From Streptomyces sp. NBC_01408 (GTDB taxonomy: Bacteria > Actinomycetota > Actinomycetes > Streptomycetales > Streptomycetaceae), in the NCBI RefSeq assembly GCF_026340255.1, contig NZ_JAPEPJ010000001.1, positions 558,001 through 622,000 on the forward strand: DNA of 64,000 bases, in the 5' to 3' direction. Numbering within the stretch: the first letter of the stretch is position 1; each line of letters opens with the position of its first letter. Positions 8,642 to 14,572 of the stretch are shown here, one piece after another. A program made the translations under genes and the position numbers. The notes below the pieces were generated by a model. That model searched no databases. It saw only the letters and a list, made by a program, of their open reading frames with translations, and was not told the DNA's origin.

Positions 8642-8874
8642 GCCGAGCCGCCCGCAGGGCACCCGGCGAAGCCAGGGCCACATCCAGCCCCGCCGGCGTT
8701 TGAGGCGCGGGGCCTGGGGCGGAGCCCCAGGGGCCGGGCACGGCCAGGCCCCGGCGCAGCCGAACCTCACCCCGCCGAGCCGCCCGCAGGGCAGGTGGGC
8801 GGAGCCCCAGGGGCCCGGGCACGAACAGGCCCCGGCGCAGCCGAGCCGGATACCGCCGAGCCGCCCGCAGGGCA
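8642..8874. repeat. Dispersed 20-bp repeats and REP-like copy reaching into lysR
   Basis: The 20-mer GCCGAGCCGCCCGCAGGGCA occurs at 8642-8661, 8774-8793 and 8855-8874. A REP-like copy (GCCGGCGTTTGAGGCGCGGG then CTGGGGC-GGA-GCCCCAG) lies at about 8688-8735. The last two 20-mers are inside the 3' end of the LysR gene and encode its atypical tail. Confidence 0.75.
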
Positions 8875-9795
8875 CACGGCCCTGGCCAAGGCCTCCGCAT
8901 GCGCAGCCCTGGCGTGACCCAGGACCGCCGGCGCACGGGCCGCCGCCCGGCCCGCGGGGTGCCACCCCAGCAGGTGCCGCCAGACCAGCGGCGCCCCGGC
9001 CAGCGGCCGGGTGACCACCCCCGGCGTCGCCGGGAACGTGGCCCGGCACAGCCCGACGGCCCGCCCGACCTGCACCAGGTGCACGCAGGAGGCCGTGTCC
9101 GCCTCGTACACACACGCGGGTGTGAACCCGGCCCGCACACACGCCGCCGCGAAGCAGTCCCCGAAGCACCCGTCCCCCGGCACGTCCGCCCACGCCTCCG
9201 CCGCCAGCTCCGCCAGCTCGACCTCCCCGCGCGGGGCCAGAGCCAGCGGATGGTCCTCGGCCAGCATCACGTGCACCGCGTCCCGCGCCACCTCCATCCA
9301 GGCCAGCCGCCCCGGCTCCGGCCCCGGCTCGGGCGGCGCGCTCTCTCCGCAGACCCCGACCATCGCGAAGTCCAGCCGCCCGGCGGCGACGCCTGCGGCG
9401 ATCTCCGTCTCGGACCAGGACGTGTACGTGGTCACCGGCACCCCCGGCTCCTCCCGGGCGAGCCGGTCCACGAGCCCGCCGAGCAGCGGCCCGTGCGTCC
9501 CTCCGAGCCGGTACCCCTCCGCACCCTGACGGGCGAACCGCTGGGCCTCCTCCTGGAGCTCGCACACCGCGGGCAGCACCACCCGGGCCCGGTCCAGTAC
9601 GAGCTCCCCGAGCGCGGTGGCCCGTACGCCCTCCCGCCCGCGCACGAACAGCGTCCCGCCCAACCCGCGTTCGATCCGCTTCAGTTGGGCGCTGAGCGCG
9701 GGCTGCGCGAGCCCGAGCGCGGTCGCCGCCCGGGTCAGACTCCCGGCATCGGCGACGGCCCTGATGATCTTGAGGTGCCTCAGCTCCAGGTCCAT
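8767..9795 (-). CDS. LysR family transcriptional regulator with repeat-encoded tail
   Basis: 342 residues. N-terminal winged HTH (about 1-62; DAGSLTRAATALGLAQPALS) and a LysR substrate-binding domain (about 90-285). LysR proteins are usually about 300 residues; here the last 40 or so (CPAGGSAVSGSAAPG region, twice CPAGGSAG) are encoded by intergenic-type repeats, so the original stop was probably lost. It is divergent from a nitroreductase-like gene with 107 bases between, the classic arrangement for a LysR regulator and its target. Effector unknown. Function of the DNA-binding part is secure; the tail is likely dispensable. Confidence 0.88.
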   Translation of the reverse strand: MDLELRHLKIIRAVADAGSLTRAATALGLAQPALSAQLKRIERGLGGTLFVRGREGVRATALGELVLDRARVVLPAVCELQEEAQRFARQGAEGYRLGGTHGPLLGGLVDRLAREEPGVPVTTYTSWSETEIAAGVAAGRLDFAMVGVCGESAPPEPGPEPGRLAWMEVARDAVHVMLAEDHPLALAPRGEVELAELAAEAWADVPGDGCFGDCFAAACVRAGFTPACVYEADTASCVHLVQVGRAVGLCRATFPATPGVVTRPLAGAPLVWRHLLGWHPAGRAAARAPAVLGHARAAHAEALARAVCPAGGSAVSGSAAPGPVRARAPGAPPTCPAGGSAG

Positions 9796-9805
9796 GGGAC
9801 GAGCT

Positions 9806-9817
9806 TGGTCCAGACCA
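9806..9817. promoter_or_regulatory. Palindrome TGGTCCAGACCA in the lysR leader
   Basis: TGGTC-CA-GACCA lies 11 bases upstream of the lysR start. It differs from the DasR-responsive consensus TGGTCTAGACCA at one central base, so could be a dre-like site. It could equally be an autoregulatory LysR half-site pair. Confidence 0.3.
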
Positions 9818-9902
9818 GCTGACCTGCGCTACGGTCCGACCGCATCCAGAATCGGTGAATGCTCGTTATCGGCCAGGGGGCCGAAACCCAAAGGACGGGT
9901 AA

Positions 9903-10367
9903 ATGCACGCACTCGATGTCGACTGGAACCACCCCGCGGACCCCCGCCCGGGCCCGCGCCTCGACCACGTACGCGCGTACGTGACCAGCGCCGGCGCCGA
10001 CGGCCACCTGTGGCACGGGGTCCCCACCCTGCTGCTCACCACGGTCGACCGCGCCACCGGCCGCACCACCCGCACCCCGCTGATCTACGGCGAGGACGCG
10101 GGCCGCCACATCGTCCTCGCGGCCGGATACGGAGCCCCCCAGCACCCCGGCTGGTACCGGAACCTCACCGCCCACCCCGAGGTCCGCCTCCAGGTCGGCT
10201 CCGCCGCCTTCAAGGCCACGGCCCGCACGGCCGGCCCGTCGGAACGCGAGGTCTACTGGGAGCTGATGACCGCCCTGTGGCCCCCGTTCGAGGACGACCA
10301 GGCGGCCGCCCGGCCCCGCGAGATCCCTCTGGTGATCCTGGAACACTGGCCGAGGGAGCCGCAGTAA
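9903..10367 (+). CDS. Nitroreductase/deazaflavin (F420)-dependent family protein
   Basis: 154 residues of the DDN-like split beta-barrel family, whose members use coenzyme F420 to reduce quinones, nitro compounds or other small molecules. Diagnostic segments: PTLLLTTVDRATGRTTRTPL (residues about 40-59), the cofactor-phosphate region, and GYGAPQHPGWYRNLTAHPEV (about 78-97). Start ATG 9903 has AAAGGA upstream. It is divergently transcribed from the LysR gene, which probably controls it. F420 is made by Streptomyces, so the assignment is plausible; the substrate is unknown. Confidence 0.85.
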   Translation: MHALDVDWNHPADPRPGPRLDHVRAYVTSAGADGHLWHGVPTLLLTTVDRATGRTTRTPLIYGEDAGRHIVLAAGYGAPQHPGWYRNLTAHPEVRLQVGSAAFKATARTAGPSEREVYWELMTALWPPFEDDQAAARPREIPLVILEHWPREPQ

Positions 10368-10370
10368 CCT
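10365..10370 (+). promoter_or_regulatory. -10 element of a probable leaderless transcript
   Basis: TAACCT lies exactly 7 bases before ATG 10378, the spacing expected when transcription starts at the start codon. The element overlaps the stop codon of the upstream gene. No ribosome-binding site precedes the ATG. Confidence 0.45.
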
Positions 10371-10377
10371 TCCGCCC

Positions 10378-10746
10378 ATGCCCCACATACGCACTCCGGC
10401 GCCCGGCCGCGCCCAGCGGACTCCCGCCGGCACGGCCTGGACCGTCTTCCGCCGGCGCCTCGCCTCGACGGCCGTCCTGTGGGTCGCGTGCTGGCTGGCG
10501 ACGGCCATGTCCGAGCAGCGCGAGAGGTGCGCCCACTCCATCGTCGGCCCGGGCGGCCCGTTCCGGCTCAGAACCAGCACGCTCCCGCCGAACGAGACCT
10601 GCGTCTGGCCCGACGGCACCGAAATCGCCGCCCTGGACGTCATGCCGTACCTCTGGTGGGCGGCGGCGGCAGCCTCGCTGATCTCCCTGCTGCTGGCCGC
10701 CGCGATCACCGCGGGCACGGCCGAAGGCGGCCGCTCGCATTCCTAG
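10378..10746 (+). CDS. Hypothetical membrane protein
   Basis: 122 residues with two predicted membrane helices (STAVLWVACWLATAM at about 31-45 and YLWWAAAAASLISLLLAAAITAG region at about 90-112) separated by an exported loop containing two Cys (ERCAHS, NETCVW) that could form a disulfide. It follows the nitroreductase gene by 10 bases but has its own leaderless-type -10 box. No family recognised; function unknown. Confidence 0.65.
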   Translation: MPHIRTPAPGRAQRTPAGTAWTVFRRRLASTAVLWVACWLATAMSEQRERCAHSIVGPGGPFRLRTSTLPPNETCVWPDGTEIAALDVMPYLWWAAAAASLISLLLAAAITAGTAEGGRSHS

Positions 10747-10825
10747 GGGATGCTCCGCCGGCCCGGCGGAGCACGCCGAAATATCCGGATGCGGGCCGGT
10801 CAGGGCACACGTAGGGTCGCTGCAC

Positions 10826-11329
10826 GTGGAACCACTGACCGAAAAGCAAATCCGCTCATCCTTCGTGAACTGCACCAAGGGCGAGGCGGCGCGCCTGCGG
10901 CTGCCGCTCGACTTCGCCGAACTGCCCTGGGAAGACCTCGACTTCCTCGGCTGGGTGGATCCGGGCGCGCCCCTGCGGGCCCACCTCGTACTGCCCGCGA
11001 GTCAGGGCCCCCTGGGGATCTCCCTGCGCGTGCCGTCCGTGAACCGCACCAGCGCGCTGAAGTCCAGCTTGTGCCAGATCTGCCTGACCGGCCACGCCTC
11101 CTCCGGCGTCACCCTGCTCGCCGCGCCCCTGGCGGGCGCCCGCGGCCGCGAGGGCAACACCGTCGGCATCTACGTCTGCGCGGACCTCGCCTGCCCCCTG
11201 TACGTACGCGGCAAGCGGCAGCCGAAGCTGCGCACCGCGCGGTACGAGGAGTCGCTCACCCTGGACGAGCGCCTCGCCCGGATGACGGACAACCTGGACT
11301 CCTTCGCGGCCCGGGTCACCGCCGCCTGA
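10826..11329 (+). CDS. FBP (EF-G-binding-type) zinc-finger domain protein
   Basis: 167 residues resembling proteins with the C-terminal treble-clef domain of FusB-type EF-G-binding proteins, the group behind fusidic acid resistance in staphylococci. The zinc knuckles are visible as S-L-C-Q-I-C near residue 78 and V-C-A-D-L-A-C near 122, followed by LYVRGKRQPK. The N-terminal part begins MEPLTEKQIRSSFVNCTKGEA. The start is GTG 10826, with TAGGGT 8 bases upstream, so the transcript may be leaderless. A ribosome-associated role is inferred from the family. It ends 4 bases from a convergent acetyltransferase gene. Confidence 0.8.
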   Translation: MEPLTEKQIRSSFVNCTKGEAARLRLPLDFAELPWEDLDFLGWVDPGAPLRAHLVLPASQGPLGISLRVPSVNRTSALKSSLCQICLTGHASSGVTLLAAPLAGARGREGNTVGIYVCADLACPLYVRGKRQPKLRTARYEESLTLDERLARMTDNLDSFAARVTAA

Positions 11330-11333
11330 CCCC

Positions 11334-11882
11334 TCAGGCGGGCGCCGCGACCGCGCTGTACGTACGGCCGCCCGCGACGTACTCGCCGAGCGGGCTCATG
11401 CCGAACCCGTCGACGTGCACCCGCCAGGACGGCACGTTCCCGGCCTCGATGAACGCCACCACCGCGTCCGCCCGGCCGGCCGCCTCCCTGACAGCCAGGG
11501 CGAACAGCTCCCGTGCGACGCCGCGCCCCCGGTAGGCGGCATCGACCACCACCGGGCCGTAGAGCAGCCACCGCGCCTCGCTCAGCGGGCGGCCCCGCCA
11601 CTCCAGCGAATCCTGGGCCGCCAGCAGCCCGACGAGCGGGGGCGGCGGGGAGGGCACGTCCTGCGGCACGCATAGGGCCAGGAGCCCGGCCACCCGCCCC
11701 TCGTCAGCCGCGACCAGCAGCTGACCGGCCTCGGCCATGGCCCCCAACTCGGCAACCCCGAAAGCCCCTTGCACGAACCCCTGCTCGGCCCGCTGCCGCT
11801 CCGTCAGCACGTCACGGTGATTGGCGGCGAAGAGCGCGGCCATGCCGGCCACATCGGCTTCGGTGGCATACCGGTAGTCCAT
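11334..11882 (-). CDS. GNAT family N-acetyltransferase
   Basis: 182 residues from ATG 11882 (MDYRYATEADVAGMAAL, the usual GNAT beginning). An in-frame GTG at 11903 overlaps the stop of the upstream macro-domain gene by 4 bp and is an alternative start. The acetyl-CoA-binding loop is V-D-A-A-Y-R-G-R-G-V-A-R-E-L-F (about residue 110), giving the Q/R-x-x-G-x-G/A signature. Small-molecule acetyltransferase; substrate not predictable. It appears to be the second gene of a leftward unit after the macro-domain gene. Confidence 0.85.
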   Translation of the reverse strand: MDYRYATEADVAGMAALFAANHRDVLTERQRAEQGFVQGAFGVAELGAMAEAGQLLVAADEGRVAGLLALCVPQDVPSPPPPLVGLLAAQDSLEWRGRPLSEARWLLYGPVVVDAAYRGRGVARELFALAVREAAGRADAVVAFIEAGNVPSWRVHVDGFGMSPLGEYVAGGRTYSAVAAPA

Positions 11883-11899
11883 GGCGCGATCGTCCCACC

Positions 11900-12376
11900 T
11901 CACCCCCGGTCATAGACGCTCACCTCCACCCCCCGAGCCCCCAGCGTGTCGACGATCAGCGGCTCGATACGCGTCCAGCTGCCACCGGCGAGCCCGCACC
12001 CTATGCGGGGCATGTGAACGGAGGCGCCCAGCTCAACGGCGTGCCCCGCCAGCGCGTCGAGGCAACGCCGCACGGCGTCGTACCGGATCGGCGGCCCCCC
12101 GCTCCCGGTGCGTATGCCGTGCTGACCGACCATGTTCGCCACCCACACGTCGGGCTGAACCCGCACCAACTGCACGGCCCCCAGCCCGAAGTCGTTCCCA
12201 CTGCGCCCCCGATGCCAGGCCCGATACGCCGCCTCCGGCTCGGGCCAGCGCTTCGAGACGGCCAGCACGAACCCCTTCCCCCACCCCCCGAGGTCGTTGC
12301 ACACATGGGCGATGACCTTGGGCCCCTTGGCCTGAGGACTCGTCGCATCCCCGGCAATGATCCTGAACGACTGCAC
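11900..12376 (-). CDS. Macro-domain protein (ADP-ribose-binding, Poa1-like)
   Basis: 158 residues from GTG 12376, chosen because GAGGGGG lies 7 bases upstream and the family domain begins at once (VQSFRIIAGDATSPQ). Macro-domain landmarks: ADP-ribose contacts in IAHVCNDLGGWGKGF and the second loop ASVHMPRIGCGLAGGSW, with MVGQHGI between. The GKGF loop and GIGCGLAGG-like loop are those of ADP-ribose-1''-phosphate phosphatases and ADP-ribosyl-glutamate/DNA hydrolases such as TARG1. The longer open frame (to 12616) would add a Lys-Ser-Gly repeat and a Pro-rich stretch that look non-coding. Followed by a GNAT gene with a 4-bp overlap if that gene starts at its GTG. Confidence 0.83.
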   Translation of the reverse strand: MQSFRIIAGDATSPQAKGPKVIAHVCNDLGGWGKGFVLAVSKRWPEPEAAYRAWHRGRSGNDFGLGAVQLVRVQPDVWVANMVGQHGIRTGSGGPPIRYDAVRRCLDALAGHAVELGASVHMPRIGCGLAGGSWTRIEPLIVDTLGARGVEVSVYDRG

Positions 12377-12381
12377 GCCCC

Positions 12382-12470
12382 GACCCCCTCTTCTGCCCTT
12401 GCACTTGCCCTTGCTGCTGCCGCTGCGCTTGCCGCTGCCCTTGCACTTGCTCTTGCTCTTGCCGCTGCGC
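12382..12470. repeat. Low-complexity CTTGCC/CTGCCG repeat
   Basis: Degenerate hexamer tract alternating CTTGCC, CTTGCA and CTGCCG, immediately upstream of the macro-domain start. On the minus strand it would read K-C-K-G-S-G-K-type repeats. Judged non-coding because a good ribosome-binding site lies downstream of it. Confidence 0.5.
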
Positions 12471-12509
12471 AACGGCACTACCCCAACGCTAGGGGAGGGC
12501 ACTGACAGC

Positions 12510-12547
12510 GGGGGTGGGGGCGGAATCGGGGGCGGGGGTTCGGGGGG
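12510..12547 (+). other. G-quadruplex-forming tract
   Basis: Five runs of five or six G (12510-12514, 12516-12520, 12528-12532, 12534-12538, 12542-12547) separated by 1-7 bases. A C-rich counterpart lies on the far side of the inverted element (about 13760-13910), so both flanks are G-rich on the strand leading into the element. Confidence 0.55.
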
Positions 12548-12625
12548 CGTGTACCGGTGGGGCGGAGTCGGAGGGTGGGGCGGTGGCTTCGGGGGCCTGC
12601 TACCCGTAAGGCTCATCAGGGATGG

Positions 12626-12775
12626 TTTGGGGGTTTCCCGTCAGTCCCATCGTCTTGCCGTGTCGGGCCGGCCCCTCAAGGGCGCTCCTTCGTCGCGTCG
12701 CTTCGCGATGGCCTGCGGCCACCCTTGACCGGCCGTCCCGCCCCGGAAAGACAGGACTGTCGGGAAGCCCCCAAA
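12626..12775 (+). repeat. MITE-like unit A (150 bp)
   Basis: Each arm of the large element is itself an imperfect palindrome. Its ends, TTTGGGGGTTTCCCGTCAGT at 12626 and ACTGTCGGGAAGCCCCCAAA ending at 12775, are inverted repeats matching at about 20 of 22 positions, and stem complementarity continues inward. Inner hairpins include GGCC-TGC-GGCC near 12711. Confidence 0.7.
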
Positions 12776-12880
12776 AGAACGGTTACCGGGGACCGATCCA
12801 TGCACGGGGCAGCCAGGGATGGGCGGGCTGGGTGCAGCGGCCTGTCGGAGCGAGACCCCGACCAGACCCCCGGCAGGAGC

Positions 12881-13423
12881 GGGGGCGCGTCAGATCGCTA
12901 CATGCGTCTCATTTCTCGGCGTCTGCCACCCGTCTGTGGCTGGACATAGGCCGCCACCGGTCCGGTGGGTGCCTGAGGTGAGCCGGCGTCGACCAGCCGA
13001 GTGTGAGATGCGCGCAAGCCGCCCACGGCCGGACGATGGGAGCGTGAAAGGGCGCCTGCCGGCCGTCGCGGGTCGCGAAAGGGGCGTCCACCGGCCGTCC
13101 GGAGGTCGGAGAGGGCCCCTGACGGCCGTCCGGAGCGGGAAAAGCACCCTGCCGGAGTCTGATGCCGGATTTCTCGGTCTCTCACTCCGACTGGACGTCA
13201 TCCGCACCCCAACCGGCCGCCAAATAGGGACAAATGACCCGCTGGCGCCGGCCGGGAGACGGGAGACGGGTGACTGGTCGTGGGCGGCTTATGTCCGGCC
13301 ACAGGCGACCGGCAGACGCCGTCCGGGAGACGTGTGTAGCGATCTGTGGCGGCTTATGCCCAGCCACAGGCGGTCTGCGGACGCCATTCGGTAGGAGTGT
13401 GTAGCGATTTGATGCGCCCCCGC
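12881..13423. repeat. Three copies of a 66-78 bp module in the element core
   Basis: Module with TCGCTACA, then CGGCGTCTGC or similar, then CTGTGGC and a (C/G)CATAAGCCGCC-type end. Copy 1 is forward at 12881-12957; copies 2 and 3 are in reverse at 13280-13345 and 13346-13423, in tandem. Copies 1 and 3 extend the inverted symmetry of the flanking arms; copy 2 is an extra. Confidence 0.65.
13047..13158 (+). repeat. 30-32 bp direct repeats in the element core
   Basis: Units at 13047, 13078, 13110 and 13140 (last one partial) each begin with an A-rich AAAGGG-like start and carry a CGGCCGTC(C)GG core. A degenerate copy precedes them near 13012. Period 30-32 bp without unique spacers. Confidence 0.6.
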
Positions 13424-13582
13424 TTCCGACCCCCGTCTCGCCGCTGTCTGGTGATGGGTGGCCGTCCCCGCGCCCCCGGCAGCCGTCAGATGGTGGTCGG
13501 GCCGGGCTCGGTCGTGCCCCTGGGGACCAGGCCGCCCATCGCTGATGACCCGCTCCTCTGCCCGTCCCCAGGTAACCGTCTT

Positions 13583-13732
13583 TTTGGGGGCTTCCCGACA
13601 GTCCTGTCTTTCCGGGGCGGGACGGCCGGTCAAGGGTGGCCGCAGGCCATCGCGAAGCGACGCGACGAAGGAGCGCCCTTGAGGGGCCGGCCCGACACGG
13701 CAAGACGATGGGACTGACGGGAAACCCCCAAA
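13583..13732 (-). repeat. MITE-like unit B (150 bp), inverted copy of unit A
   Basis: Exact inverted copy of the 12626-12775 unit. The two copies show no base difference across 162 bp including flanks, implying recent duplication, gene conversion or strong constraint. Confidence 0.7.
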
Positions 13733-13908
13733 CCATCCCTGATCAGGCCCCGCAGGCACATGGCCCCCGAAGCCCCCGCCCCGCGCCCAAGATCCCGCCC
13801 CGCCGCTCCACGCCCCCCGAAGCCCCCGCCCCACATCACGCCACCGCCCAGCCGAAGCGCCCCCACCCCGACCCTGACCCCGCCCCGCCCCCGAAGCCCC
13901 CCGCCCCC

Positions 13909-14142
13909 TCACAGGTACTCGCGCGCGAACTCCACCGCCCATTCCACCGCGGCCACCGGGACGCTGCCCGACTGGGGGGCGATGGCGAGTCGGGCGGCCT
14001 CCCAGCCCTCGCCGTGTTCGCGGAAGATCGCGAAGCCCGCGGTGTCGGTGGCGTGCCGGTCCGTCACCAGGAACTCGATCACCCGGTCGTCACCGTCCGT
14101 GCCCACGGTGGTGATCGTCATGTCGCCGACTACGAACTCCAC
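13909..14142 (-). CDS. Small hypothetical protein
   Basis: 77 residues: an N-terminal beta-rich part (MEFVVGDMTITTVGTDGDDRV...) and a C-terminal helix (VAAVEWAVEFAREYL). Acidic, no signal peptide or membrane segment. Codon use is normal for Streptomyces. No family recognised. It reads away from the iteron-like array and hairpin at 14.19-14.34 kb, which form its upstream region, and its 3' end abuts the C-rich flank of the large inverted element. Confidence 0.65.
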   Translation of the reverse strand: MEFVVGDMTITTVGTDGDDRVIEFLVTDRHATDTAGFAIFREHGEGWEAARLAIAPQSGSVPVAAVEWAVEFAREYL

Positions 14143-14193
14143 TGCTCGCGCCCTTCGCTAGCTGATGTCCGGGAGCAGTCGCCCGACCCCCGC

Positions 14194-14248
14194 TTGATCC
14201 ACGACTGAACCCGATTGACCCACGACCGACCCACCGCTGATCCACGAC
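14194..14248 (+). promoter_or_regulatory. Iteron-like array, three 12-bp sites
   Basis: TTGATCCACGAC (14194), TTGACCCACGAC (14215) and CTGATCCACGAC (14237) recur every 21-22 bp, about two helical turns, so all face the same side of the helix. They lie between the divergent 77-residue gene and the aminotransferase gene. Likely binding sites for a cooperative regulator; the protein is unknown. Confidence 0.5.
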
Positions 14249-14260
14249 GTCCAGCCTCGG

Positions 14261-14342
14261 CGCCGGGGTGATCCTCCGCATGAGTGCGCGTACTCATGCG
14301 GCGTACTCATGCCGCGTACTCACGCGGAGGATCACCCCGGCG
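14261..14342. repeat. Hairpin enclosing three 13-bp tandem repeats
   Basis: Perfect 19-bp stem (14261-14279 with 14324-14342, CGCCGGGGTGATCCTCCGC and complement), extendable by about 10 more pairs. The inner region holds CGTACTCATGCGG (14289), CGTACTCATGCCG (14302) and CGTACTCACGCGG (14315) in perfect tandem. As it lies between divergent genes it is unlikely to be a simple terminator. Confidence 0.7.
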
Positions 14343-14560
14343 CGCCCGCCCCCGGCTCCCCCGCGCGGCGTCCGAGGTGACGAGCGCAACATCGGGCGCG
14401 CCGCCGCCGTGCGGGCGCACCCGTTCCGCAGGCCGGAGCGTGGGCCCGGCCCCGGATTCCAAGGGTGGACCCGGCCGCCACCCACCCATCGCGCGAACCA
14501 GGACATATCACTCCTGGCATCCGGCCGCCAAATGGCAGGGCACGCCCGCGCGCGGGCCCG

Positions 14561-14566
14561 TAAGCT
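14561..14566 (+). promoter_or_regulatory. -10 element, leaderless aminotransferase transcript
   Basis: TAAGCT lies 6 bases before ATG 14573, matching TAnnnT at leaderless spacing. No Shine-Dalgarno sequence is present. Confidence 0.5.
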
Positions 14567-14572
14567 CCCGTC

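Larger units (their letters stand above)
12586..13775. repeat. Large inverted-repeat element, apparently non-coding
   Basis: About 1.2 kb with no credible gene. Arms at 12615-12776 and 13582-13743 are identical inverted copies over 162 bp. Similarity continues outward to a shared GGCTTCGGGGGCC (12586-12598 and its complement near 13763-13775), and inward, imperfectly, to about 12957 and 13346. Open frames in the arms are mirror images of each other and are not supported as genes. No transposase frame. It may be a mobile or regulatory composite of two MITE-like units, or a structured RNA locus. Confidence 0.8.

Noticed and set aside
8426..9014. Several plus-strand ORFs of 160-300 codons at 8.1-9.0 kb
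   Set aside because: Overlapping frames through repeats and the antisense of lysR, with no shared codon bias or start signals.
12377..12616. N-terminal extension of the macro-domain protein (Pro-rich and Lys-Ser-Gly repeats)
   Set aside because: A good ribosome-binding site precedes GTG 12376, where the macro domain begins; the upstream part is low-complexity or part of the G-rich flank.
13047..13158. Possible CRISPR array
   Set aside because: The 30-32 bp units are contiguous direct repeats with no unique spacers, and no cas gene is nearby.
12622..13736. Mirror-image ORFs in the arms of the large inverted element (starting MVWGFPVSPIVLP on both strands)
   Set aside because: Both are translations of the same repeat, end in unrelated sequence and lack codon bias or ribosome-binding sites.
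12586..13775. Insertion sequence with transposase
   Set aside because: No frame in the core shows transposase motifs, and the arms are much longer than IS terminal repeats; called a non-coding element instead.
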